From positions 1-64,000 of the forward strand of contig LLCB01000033.1 in assembly GCA_001414345.1 (NCBI GenBank): a stretch of 64,000 bases of DNA. The letters are read 5' to 3'. Origin of the DNA: Hymenoscyphus infarciens. Taxonomy: Eukaryota > Ascomycota > Leotiomycetes > Helotiales > Helotiaceae. Below the pieces are notes generated by a model. The model saw only the letters and a program-made list of their open reading frames with translations, searched no databases and was not told the DNA's origin. The translations under genes and the position numbers were made by a program. Shown in pieces: positions 43,101-54,468 of the stretch (position 1 is the first letter of the stretch; the number at the start of each line of letters is the position of its first letter).

Positions 43101-43860
43101 TACCTATAGTACTTCCTATTCTACTTCTACTATATAAAGGTAGTAATACTAAGAAAACTAGGTAAAATAACTAAGAAGTAGAGTAAGATAGAGGCCTACT
43201 AGCTAATAGCACTACTCTCGACTATAGATAAGATTCTTAAAAAAGTAATAATATAAAGGCTTATATAGCTTATAGAGGAAATAGTAATACTACTAGAGCT
43301 ATAAATAGGTAACTAAAAGTATTAAAATATAAAGCTAGTAATTAGAATAGTAATAAAGAGTATATATATAGTATAGGAAAATAAGAGCTATATGTCTCTA
43401 GTCTAACTAGATATAGTAAGAGCTTTTAACTAAGTAGACTATATATAGCTACTTTATATATTAAGAGAGAAGAAGGTTCTATAGTAGATAGTAATATAAA
43501 TAGAGAGCTTTCTCTCTAGATAAAAAGCTATACTATTCTTTAATAAATAATTAATAGATAAAAGAGACCTTAAATAAGATATCTTATAAGAATTAGTACT
43601 ATTACTAATACTATTTATCTTCTTTATCTTAACGCTATATAAGAACCTAGTAAGAATTAATAAGCTTATTATAATAAGCTTTATAGATAATATAAATCTA
43701 TTTATAATATTAAAAAGTATAGTAGTAAACTATAGAATACTTAAGATAGCCTAGAGAGTATATAATAAGTAGGTAAATAAGTAAGAGATAGCTTTTAGCT
43801 TAGAGAAGATAGTGCTTATATACTTTATAAAAATAAAAGTACTATAAAGAGAGATAGTCT
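40200..43860 (+). mobile_element. LINE retrotransposon, 5' part (RIP-degraded, interrupted)
   Basis: Many stops, but conserved frames are visible. 41185-41400 reads as CCHC-type knuckles of a LINE ORF1 with Cys and His turned to Tyr. 41650-42350 resembles an endonuclease domain (LVIQELA; ISNLNTYY where GDLN-H-Y is expected; ELDYIA). 43380-43860 is the reverse transcriptase, with IRAFNQVDYIQLL and FIDN at 43680-43691 where F-x-DD is expected. The order ORF1 - endonuclease - RT fits Tad/I-type LINEs of fungi. The element is cut at 43860 by a Gypsy insertion and resumes at 51957. The 5' boundary is uncertain. Confidence 0.75.
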
Positions 43861-44357
43861 TATAATAGCATACTATCCTGGATTATTATATGACAGCTAG
43901 ATTATTATATAACAGTACTATCTAGAATTGTCGGCATTCGCGAAACTGCCGATACCTCTAAGTAGTGCCGATACCTCTAATACCTCTTTGGCTAAGATTA
44001 CAAAATGACTAATACTTATGTAAGCGAAGTGCCAAAGGTATTAATATCTAACATTTATATACAGAAGGGATTAAGGTCTAGATGTTATATATTTAGCTTT
44101 CCGAAGGATTAGAGGTTATATATTTAGCTTTTTAGCTCTTATTATTTAGTATTAGCTATATTAGGTAGAGCTTGGTTATTATTATTATTAGAACTTAGAA
44201 GCTTCTAACCTTCTTATATATAGACGTTTATATTTAATATAGTAGAGGGATAGTTATTATTTTCTTCTATATTAGTACCTAGTATCTATATACGTTATTC
44301 TACTATATATACTTCTATATACCTCTACTATAGTTATATATATTTTATACTATTATA
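43861..44357 (+). repeat. 5' LTR of element B1
   Basis: 497 bp, starting TATAATAGCA (decayed TGTGATAGCA). TATATATA at 44215 lies 37 bp before the predicted RNA start AGTTATTATTTT at 44252. Confidence 0.9.
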
Positions 44358-44371
44358 TAAAAATAATAACT
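44252..44371 (+). promoter_or_regulatory. Predicted RNA 5' end and self-complementary primer site, element B1
   Basis: AGTTATTATTTT (44252-44263) is exactly complementary to AAAATAATAACT (44360-44371), two bases inside the LTR end. This is the same geometry as element A but with a different sequence on both sides of the helix. Confidence 0.7.
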
Positions 44372-44759
44372 CTTCTTTACTAGTGATAGCCTTAATAATA
44401 TCTCTTTTTAAGCTTATTACTACTTCTTATTTAGAAGTCGATTTACACTTGATTTAGAATATTATAATAATATTCTTATATAGCTAGGTAATTAGAGACT
44501 ACCTAGATAGCTAGTAATAGTAGGGTTTATTATCTATATAAATAGCTAGTATAAATCGTATTTTAGTATACGTTAAGGGATTAGAATATACTAAGTATTT
44601 CTTAAGAGTTCTAATAACCTTAGATTTAGTAGATAAGTTAACTTATAATAGTTATCTAGAAGGCTTTTAAATCTAATCCTACCCCTCCCTCCCCTCTAAT
44701 TTAATATTTAATATATTAGAATCTAGAGCAACCCCTAGTCCTTTTTAAGCTCCGCTTCT

Positions 44760-47700
44760 AAGCGTAGAGCGCTCTCTTAGAGAACAAAGTTAAGCTTCTA
44801 CTAAAAGGTCCTCGACTTAGTACCGTATACCTAAGAACAGTAAGAAGCCTAAAAATAATAAAGGTAAAAGCTTAGTACTTAGAAGCTAGAGAGATTAATA
44901 GGACTTCTCTAATATAGACGAGATATAGGGTATAATCTAAGCTATAGAAGCTAAGAATTAAGAAAAAGAATAGAGAATTTTAGAGTAAGATAATTAGATT
45001 ACCTAATTATTAGACCTAGTATAATAAATTAGTTAATAACTACTAAATAATAACTAAAGTCTAAGTCTTATCTAACCTCTATATATACCTTCTTCTACCT
45101 CTTTAAACTACTATTATAAGCGAGACTCTACCTCTAATATTTATCTCTTACTATAACCTACTCTATACCTATAACCCAAAAGTACTCTAAAAGCCCTTTA
45201 ACCTATTAAAAGCAAGATTATAGAAAAAATTAAACTTTTAAATAATAGCGTTTTACCTATATATAAGTAATAGAGAATATTAATACGTAATCGACTTTAT
45301 ATAAACATTAACTATTATTAGACGCCTTTAACTTATAAAGCCTTTATTTAAAAGATAATAATAAAACTTACCTAGAACTACTTAGAGCCTTAATACAAGT
45401 TTAATATAAGTAAGATAGTATTTAAAAACTATAAAGAGATAATCGAGCTTTTTAATATCTACTATTTAATAGGTTATAAGAAGGAGAATGCCTAGAACGC
45501 TTTTTAGTCTCTTTAGATAAGATAAAAGAGTTATATAAAAGAAAGTTTTATAGAATTTAAAAGTTGCTTTTTAAGTATTATAATACTTAGAGAAGTATCT
45601 AAGTAAGATAAGTTCTACTATATATAGAATAAGCTTACGCCTTAGCTCTGAACCTAATTAGTTAATAGTAAGAGGTACTAGAATACTAACTTTAATAAGA
45701 TAGTAAGAGACCTATTATTTATAGATAAGAAACGGTGCTATAATACTAAGTTATATATAACTAGTATAATAAGTATTAAAAAACCTATTATAATAAGCTT
45801 ATTATACTAAAAGCCTAATACTAACTAAACCTTATCTAGTTTCTTAATAAAACCCTTATTACTCTTATATAGACTTTATACTACTTCTTAAAAAACTTCT
45901 TAATCTTCTAGACCCTCTTCTACTAGTAAAAGATTAAAGACTTCGTTTATAGACTAACTCCTTACTAATATAAAGTACTATAATTATAAGAAACCTAGGT
46001 ATATTAAGCTTAACTATTCTAATCTACTTAGTATTAATAAGATAAAGGAGGACGATTAACTTAAGAAAGAATAACTACTTAAAGAGTACTCTAACTTTAA
46101 CCTAAGTTAGAAGGAAAATAAAAAGACTTAGATAAAAATACCTTTCTAGGCTTATATAAATATAATCTATCTAGACTTAACCTTTCTAAGCTTATAGAAG
46201 GAAAATAATTCCTTATAAATACTACTCTTAGTATATAGAGATATAGTATTAAGATATAAGCTTTAGTAGATATAGAAGTAAACAAGTACCTATTTCTAAA
46301 TCGACTTCTAGCCTTATAATTATTAAAAGTAATAGGTTTAAAGATCTAGAAACTACCTTATTTAGTGTCTATTCGTAGATATAATAATAGTACTAAAAGT
46401 ATAGTAAATTAGTTTATATAACTATATTTAAATATAGATAAACGTTATATCTATAACTACCCCTTTATTATCCTAGACCTTAGATAATAAGATCTAATTA
46501 TTAGTAATAAGTAGTTAAACTATTTTAAAGTTCTTCTTAACTCTTTAAAGAACTAGATTACTTAGCTAGCTAAATACCTCTTAACTCTCTACTATAGTAA
46601 GGAAATTTTACTTTCTCTTTCTAGCTAGAACTAGAAACCTTTATTAAATTACTAGTTAGATATAAACTAAAGAGAATATACTATCTAGTAATAAGAAAGA
46701 CGTAAAAAGAGTAGACTTATATATATAGCTAAGTTATTACTTTTATCTATAATAATACCTTTTAAAATTTTAATATCTAACTTTAGTCTAAAGCCTCTAT
46801 AAACTACTAGTATAGCCTTAAAAGGCTAAACCTTATACTCTTTTATCTATAAGATAAGTACTAACGTAATATATTATAATATAAAATAGCTTAATTTAGA
46901 ATTTTATATAATAAGCCTCTATAAGTTAGATTAGATTATTAATAAAAGATTAGCTCTTCTCTAAGACAACGATAAGATAAGAGCTCTAATATAGGCCTAA
47001 CTTCTAAAGTATTACTTATTCTATAAAGACATATTCTTAAAAGTAGCTTCTAATAAGCTTCTTTCTTATTATAAATACGATTATAAGATTACTTTAAATA
47101 AGCTACTTTCTAACTTCTTTTCGTCTTTATATTAATAGTTAACTACTAAGCTTAAAGCTATAAAAGAGTATCTTATAAAAAACCTAGATAAGAGGTTTAT
47201 TATTAATAGTAATAGCTCTTTTACCTCTCTTATACTCTTTATAAAAAAGGCTAATAGTAATAAGTTATAGTTTTATATTAATTATAGAAAGCTAAATACT
47301 CTAACTTAAAATAATCTCTACTTAATCCCTTATATTAATAAGCTCCTTTCTAAGATAAGGATAGCTAAAATCTTTATTAAATTAGATATTAGATAAGCTT
47401 TCTATTATATCTAAATAAACTCTAACTTAGAAGAGATAACTATATTTAGAACTAGGTATAGTATATATAAATATAAGGTCCTCTCTTTTAGACTCTATAA
47501 TAGCCTTACTACTTATTAACGTTATATAAACAACGTCTTAATTAACTATTTAAACGACTTTTATATTACTTACTTAGATAATATTTTAATTTATTTAGAT
47601 ACTATTAAAGAATATAAGGAATAGGTTAGAAAGGTTCTAAATTAGCTTTAAGAAGTAGGACTTTAGATAGATATTAAGAAAAGTGAATTTAGTATTACTA

Positions 47701-50030
47701 GAGTTAAATACTTAGGATTTATCTTAACTATAAAAGAACTTAAAGTTAACCTAGAAAAAGTAAAGCCTTTATAAAACTAGGTCTAACCTAATACTATAAT
47801 AAGTATAAAGTCTTATTTAGGGTTTATAGAATTCTATAGATAATTTATTAAAGGTTATACTAAAATTACTAAACCTCTAACTACGATAATATACCTTATA
47901 GAGCTATTTCTATAAACATCTAAATATAATAAAGCTTTTAAAGTATTAAGAACCTAGCTACTTATTATATAAACTTTATACTACTTTAACCTTGATTATA
48001 ATATAAAAGTAGAAATAGACTCTTTAAAAGAAGTAATAGTAGGTATATTCTTATAATAATATAATAGCTTTTAGTACTCTATTAGGTTTTACTTATATAT
48101 CCTAGTTAACTATAAATTAAACTAAGAGATCTATAATAAAGAGCTATCTACTATTATAAAAGCTTTTAAGAAATAGTATCTTAAACTTATATTATATTAG
48201 AAGTATATTAATATATATTTAGATTATAGATTATTAGAATACTTTATAATAACTAAGCTACTTATAGCTAAGTAAGTCTAATAGATAGAGTTTCTATTAG
48301 ACTTTAACTTCTAGATCTAATTTACGTTTAAGAAGAGTAATTAAAAAGTAGATATATTAACTTAATATAAGTAAGACCTAAAAACCTATAATTAAGTTAA
48401 AGTAGATAGCTACTTATATACGCTTTTAGTACTTAATTATTTAGACTCTTAAATTAATACTAAACTTACTTAGACCTTTTTATAAGAATAGTCTCCCTTT
48501 TTTAATATAATTTAGTTAGATAATATTCTAGAAATAAGTTTAAATATAATTTAAAAGTTAAAAGAAGATAATCTATACTCTTTTTAAAAAGAATGTTATT
48601 AACTTCTAGATAGATACTACTTCTTATTAGATAATTTACTACTTTTTAAGAATTAACTTTATATTTAAAAAAATACTAAACTCTATATAAAACTAATCTA
48701 AGAAGTCTATAACTAAGTATCTAGTACTTATCTAAGTATAAAAAAGATATACTAGTTATTAGTATAATACTATTACTAGATTAGAATGTTTTTAAACTAT
48801 AGAAGGTATATAAGGAATTATTAAGCTTATAAATACTCTTATTCTTAATAAACTAAGTAATAAGGCTTTCTTTACCTCCTATCTATACTTAACTATTCTA
48901 TATAATATTTATATATAAACTTTAAATTATTCTTAAAAGATAAACATAGATTTAATATTATATTAGTATTTATTAACTAACTTAGAAAGGATTTAATATT
49001 AATACTTTATTACTTAACTATAGATATTAAAAGACTAGCTAAACTTTTTATTTAATAGATTTACTATTTTAGCTACTACTCTAAATCGATTATATCTAAT
49101 TAAGAATCTTAATTTATATTATTATTTTAGACTAAATTTTATTAAATAATTAATATTAAGCTTAAGCTTAATACTACCTACTATAAATAGATAGATAGAT
49201 AGATAGAGATAATAAACCGATATATCAATTAGAGACTAAGGCTCTTTATAACCTACTATTAAGATAACTAGAATAAATTAATCCTTTTAATAGATAGAGT
49301 ATAAATAATACTTTTATACTTATCTATTAGTATAACCTCTTATTAGTTTAAGTTTAGACTTAACTTAAAGACTTTATAAGACTAGAATATACTAAAGACT
49401 TCTATTCTCTAAAAACGACTTAACTATAATAAGGTAGTAAAAGTAGCTTAATATATATACTCTATTTAGAGGATAGCTAAAGATAATATAGATAAGGCTT
49501 AGAAAAAGATAGAGAATAGTATAAACTAGTACTAAAAAGCTATTAACTAGAATATTAGAGATAAAGTCTACTTATCTACTAAGAATCTTAAGATAAATCG
49601 TTTTAGCTAAAAGCTTATTAAATAGTAGATAGAACCTTTTAAAATACTAGAATATATAAGATACTTCTATAAGCTAAAACTTCTTAAAAGCTTATTAATT
49701 TATAATATTTTTACTCTTAATATACTTTTAAAAGATCTAAACATCTCTCTACTAAGATAAGAGACCTTAGAGCCTCTACTAGATATTATTAAAAGTATAT
49801 AAGAATAGAAGGTATAAGAAATACTTAGTAGTAGACTTTTTAAAAAATAGCTATAATACTAGATAAAATAAGTTAGATATAATTTAAATCCTACTTAGTA
49901 TCTTATAGATAATTTTTAAGGTTTACTATATTATCTAAGAGACTTTTATACTAAATATTTAGAAGAGCTAAGACTACTTTAACACCTCTTTAAATAGCTT
50001 AATATATAGGAATTAAATAAGAATTAGAAA
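44760..50030 (+). pseudogene. gag-pol remnant of element B1
   Basis: Decayed gag, protease, RT, RNase H, integrase and chromodomain in the order typical of chromoviruses in fungi. Catalytic and metal-binding codons are changed in the RIP direction (Asp to Asn in RT, Gly to Glu in protease, Cys/His to Tyr in the knuckle). No long open frame survives. Confidence 0.85.
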
Positions 50031-51454
50031 AAAAAGTTAATTTATAATATTAATACTTTTTAATTCTAGTTACTCTTAATAATAAACTTATAATAAAAAC
50101 CTAAGATAAAATACTAACTAGTAGAAATATTTAAAATTAATAAAGTAAAGAACTAAGACTAAGTTACTACTAGAATAGGGCTTATTAACTCTCTCTAAGC
50201 TATAACCTCTTCTTCTTCTAACTTATTATCCTTCTCTCTACTCTTCTAAGCATAAGGAGCCTAAATCAGCTCTTCCTCTACTACCTCCTTCTTATAAAGA
50301 CGCTTCTTACCTTAGTAACCTTCTATAACTAACTTTAGAGAGGACGCTTATAAACTCTTTAGATAGGCCTTAAAGAAGACCTAAACCTAGGTTTAGACAG
50401 AGATCCTACCCTCTATAGTATAATATAAGGACTATTAAATATTAGTAACTAAAACCTCTCTAATAAGTAAGAGGTACTTATAATAACCTTAGTATAAAGC
50501 GCTTAAGTCTTCTTTAGAAGGGCGAACTACACCTTTAAACTATTCTTTAGTACTTTTATACTAGTAATAACTAATACCTTATTTAAAGCCTTAGTAGCCT
50601 TCTTAACCTCTCCCTTCTCCTCCTTACTCTAAAGCTTACTAAACTCCTTCTTAATAAACTATAGTAACTACCTAAGTTAGAACAGATTTAGTATATATTT
50701 AGAATTAAACTTACTAGAATATATATAGTATTCTACTCTATATAGTACCTATACTTCTTTAACTTTAGCTTTTTAAAAGTATATATATAATCTCTATTCT
50801 AAGATTTTACCTAAAGGTACTAAACGTAGTAGACTTAGTAGATAGCTAGAAGCGTACTAAGAGAATATAGAAGAGGTATTTTACTATATTAGATTAGCTC
50901 TAAATTAGATCTGATTAAAGAGAGAAAAACTTACTTTTATATATATAATATATATATATATTCTAAGAAGATAAGTTAGTATATAAGGATATATTTAATT
51001 AGAAGGTATTCTTACTATTTATATTATTTAGATAAAAAGAAAAGAAGAAGAGAAGTTAGAATCAGAGAAAAGTCGCCTACTAATATACTACTTATAATAA
51101 TAGCTATTACTTTATAATTATTATTTATCGCTTAATAATTACTATTATAATATATAATAATAGTAAGAATATAATAACTCTATAGTAGCGTACTACTTTC
51201 TATCTACTAGCTAATTATTAGCTTCTCTTCTATTTATATCCTATTGTTATATAGTATATAGTAGTAAATAAAGAGTAATTAGCTTTTAAATAACAATACT
51301 ACTAGCTACCGACTCTACCTCGACTACTAGATACTATAATAGTAAGATAACTTATATTCTTTATAATAAAAAGATAAATAATACTCTAATTAACCTAATA
51401 CTATACTAATTACTAACTGAAGACTTAGGACGAGTCTTTTTAAAGAAGAGAGAA

Positions 51455-51951
51455 TATAATAGTATACTATCTTAGATTATTATATAATAGCTAGATTATT
51501 ATATAATAGTACTATCTAGAATTGTTAATATTTACGAAACTGCTGATATTTCTAAGTAGTACTAATACCTCTAATACCTCTTTAGCTAAGATTACGAAAT
51601 AACTAATACTTATATAAGTAAAGTGCTAAAGGTATTAATATCTAATATTTATATATAGAAGAGATTAAGATCTAGATATTATATATTTAGCTTTCTAAAG
51701 AATTAGAGGTTATATATTTAGCTTTTTAGCTCTTATTATTTAGTATTAGCTATATTAGACAGGGCTTGGTTATTATTATTATTAGAACTTAGAAGCTTCC
51801 GACCTTCTTATATATAGACGTTTATGTTTAGTATAGTAGAGGGATAGTTATTATTTTCTTCTATATTAGTATCTAGTATCTATATACGTCATTCTACTAT
51901 ACGCACTCCTATATACCTCTACTATAGTTATATGTATTTTGTGCTATTATA
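51455..51951 (+). repeat. 3' LTR of element B1
   Basis: 497 bp, equal in length to the 5' LTR. It differs from it by scattered transitions. Confidence 0.9.
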
Positions 51952-51956
51952 AGTCT

Positions 51957-53340
51957 AGTTTAAAGAGATAAGACTTATACTAGTTAAATATATAAGATTC
52001 CTAGAAATAGAGCTTAATAGGAAACTAAACTAGAAGGTATACTAAGAAAGAGTTTAGAAAAAGCTTATAATATAGACCTTTATACTTATAAGGCTTATTA
52101 GAAAAACGTAAGAAGTAGACTACTACTAAGTAAGGTAGATATATATAGTAGTAATAAGGAGTATAATAGTATATAAAGCGTTAGTATAGTACTATACTAT
52201 ACTAAAAGAAGGGAATATAAAGGGAATAGTAAAAAGCTTCTCTATATAATAATTAAAATACTTATAAGTAATAATAGAGATATATAAAGCTACTCTAGTT
52301 TAGAACCTAGAAGTTAAAGTAGACTATATACTAATTAATTTATATCTTAACTTATAAGTAGCTACTTTTAAGAGAAAGTTTTAAAAGTCTAAGTTAGAGG
52401 AACTAATCTAGAACACTTATAGATATATAGTAATATAGCTAAAAAAGAGAAGAAGAGGTAGACTAATAAAGGTAAGGAAGGTAATACTATACTTATAGAA
52501 AGTAAAGTAGAAGTAGGAAAGAGAGTAGAGAGTAAGAAGAGTAGGATTTAAGTATAACACTATACTTATAAAATAGAAGAACTGTTTAGAGACTTAAAAG
52601 AGAAGGAATTAAAAGAGGAACCTAATATAATATATAAAAGCGTTAGATAAAGTAGACCTAGATAAGTAAGAGCTATAAAAGGTCTATAAGAGGCTTACTA
52701 AGATAAAGAGCTCGCTACTCGTCTAAGTATAAATAGAGGTAATAGAACTAAACGTCTTCCTCTTTATAAGAAGAGTACTAAACTAGGTTATATTATAGTA
52801 TATTTATATAAGTAGTAGAGAGATAGTAGAATACCTAGTCCTATTTTACTAGGATATTTTATAAGAAAGAGACATACTTATAAGAGCTTTAAAGAAGAGG
52901 ATTAGAGATCTATAAGAGCTAAGAAGAGTACTAGTAGATAAGAAACTAACGCTAAGAGTAACTACTTAGCTACTTAGGCTAAGAAGACTTTAAAAGTATA
53001 GGCTAGTACTAGAATTACTTAAGAAGAAAAAGAAGAGTAAGAAAGAGGTAAAAGAAAGAGAGGAATAAAAAGAGAAAGCTAAGATATACTAGAAAGTAAG
53101 ATCTTAGCTCTAATAATTCTAAAGATAAATATACCTCCTATACTACTAATATATACCTTAGTAGATTAAATATACTAATCTACTATACCTCTCTACTATA
53201 TTACTAAGTTAAAGAGATAAGCTTTAAATAGATAGTAGTAGGAACTAAAGAAAAGAAGAATTACACTTATAAAGAAGCTTAAAAGGCGAAGAAGAACGAG
53301 CTAAAAGGCTATATAAACTAGAATAGAAGATATACTACTT
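51957..53340 (+). mobile_element. LINE retrotransposon, 3' part after the Gypsy insertion
   Basis: Continues the LINE cut at 43860. It begins with the duplicated AGTCT and region RDKTYTS...IPRNRA, like the post-RT segment of fungal LINEs that places the host-strand helix. The 52400-53330 part is more decayed. The 3' end is uncertain; no poly(A) is obvious. Confidence 0.6.
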
Positions 53341-53972
53341 ATTTTTAGAGCTCGGCCTATAGCCTACGTAGTATAAGAATAATAATAATACTTATTAGTA
53401 TTTGTGACGTATTTTTGAGTTGAAAACGCTCTAAGAAGCTTAAATTTAGAAGGTGAAAACTCTGCTATATATATAGAGAAAAGAGGTTATATAAGACCTT
53501 CTTTTTCTATAATATACTCTTTAGGTCTAGGAAAACGACAGCTTCCTAGGCCTATAAACTTAAACCAGATTATAAAAGAACCTCTTAACTATATTACTCT
53601 CTATTTCTACTATAGATAATATTCTTAAGAGTAAAGTTCTACTTCTAGATCCTGTCTAGCTTTCTCTCTTATACTCTAGCTCTAACTCTACTTTAGTTCT
53701 AGCTTCGATATCTTTAGTAAAGAGTAGATAGCGTTCGTAAGAGGTAGTAGCTCGTAGTTAGCGTTATATTTACCAGCTTCGTAGAGTACTAGGCTTCTAA
53801 ATTTAAAGTATATTCTTCGAGTACCTTTTAGAGTAAGCTAGCACGTCGCTAGACTTCCGGTTTATAAAAGCACCTCTAAGAGTAGTAGTAGCTAGCTTCG
53901 TAGCTAGGCTTATACCTTCTATAAAGAGCTTCTATATACTTGTTAAACGTAAGTATCGATTAAGATATACCT
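53341..53972. other. Degraded repeat spacer
   Basis: Contains a segment of about 70 bp (53418-53495: CGCTCTAAGAAGC, GGTGAAAACTCTGCTATATATA) shared with the interior of the TIR element at 39427-39497. The rest is unrecognised, AT-rich. Confidence 0.4.
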
Positions 53973-54468
53973 TATAATAGTATATCATCCTGGATTATTA
54001 TATAACAGCTAGATTATTATATAATAGCACTATCTTGAATTATTAGTATTCGTGAAACTGCTAATACCTCTAAGTAGTGCCGATACTCTTAATACTCTTA
54101 AGACTAAGATTATAAATAACTGATACTTATATAAGCGAAGTGTTAAAGGTATTAATATCCGATATTTATATATAGAAGAGATTAAGGTTTAGATATTATA
54201 TATTTAGCTTTTCGAAGAATTAGAGGTTATATATTTAGCTTTTTAGCTCTTATTATTTAGTATTAGTTATATTAGACAAGGCTTAGTTATTATTATTATT
54301 AGAACTTAGAAGCTTCTAACCTTCTTATATATAGACGTTTATATTTAGTATAGTAGAGGGATAGTTATTGTTTTCTTCTATATTAGTACCTAGTATCTAT
54401 ATATATTATTCTACTATACGTACTCCTATATACCTCTACTATAGTTATATGTATTTTATACTATTATA
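53973..54468 (+). repeat. 5' LTR of element B2
   Basis: 496 bp. The predicted RNA start AGTTATTGTTTT (54363-54374) pairs with AAAATAATAACT (54471-54482) with one G-U pair. Confidence 0.85.

Larger units (their letters stand above)
43861..51951 (+). mobile_element. Gypsy/Ty3 LTR retrotransposon with chromodomain (element B1), RIP-degraded
   Basis: 8091 bp with 497-bp LTRs at both ends and a perfect 5-bp target duplication AGTCT (43856-43860, 51952-51956). The interior reads in order: gag with a CX2CX4HX4C knuckle at 45976-46017 in which every Cys/His codon is now Tyr; protease, with D-T-G now D-I-E at 46269-46277; RT at about 47200-47620, with YLDD now YLDN at 47571-47582; RNase H at about 47990-48250; integrase at about 48600-49350; and a chromodomain at about 49800-50030. 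Most stops are TAA/TAG where CAA/CAG/TGG fit. A polypurine tract precedes the 3' LTR. Non-functional. Confidence 0.9.

Noticed and set aside
46097..46285. 62-codon minus-strand frame
   Set aside because: Antisense chance frame in the RIP-damaged gag/protease region of element B1.
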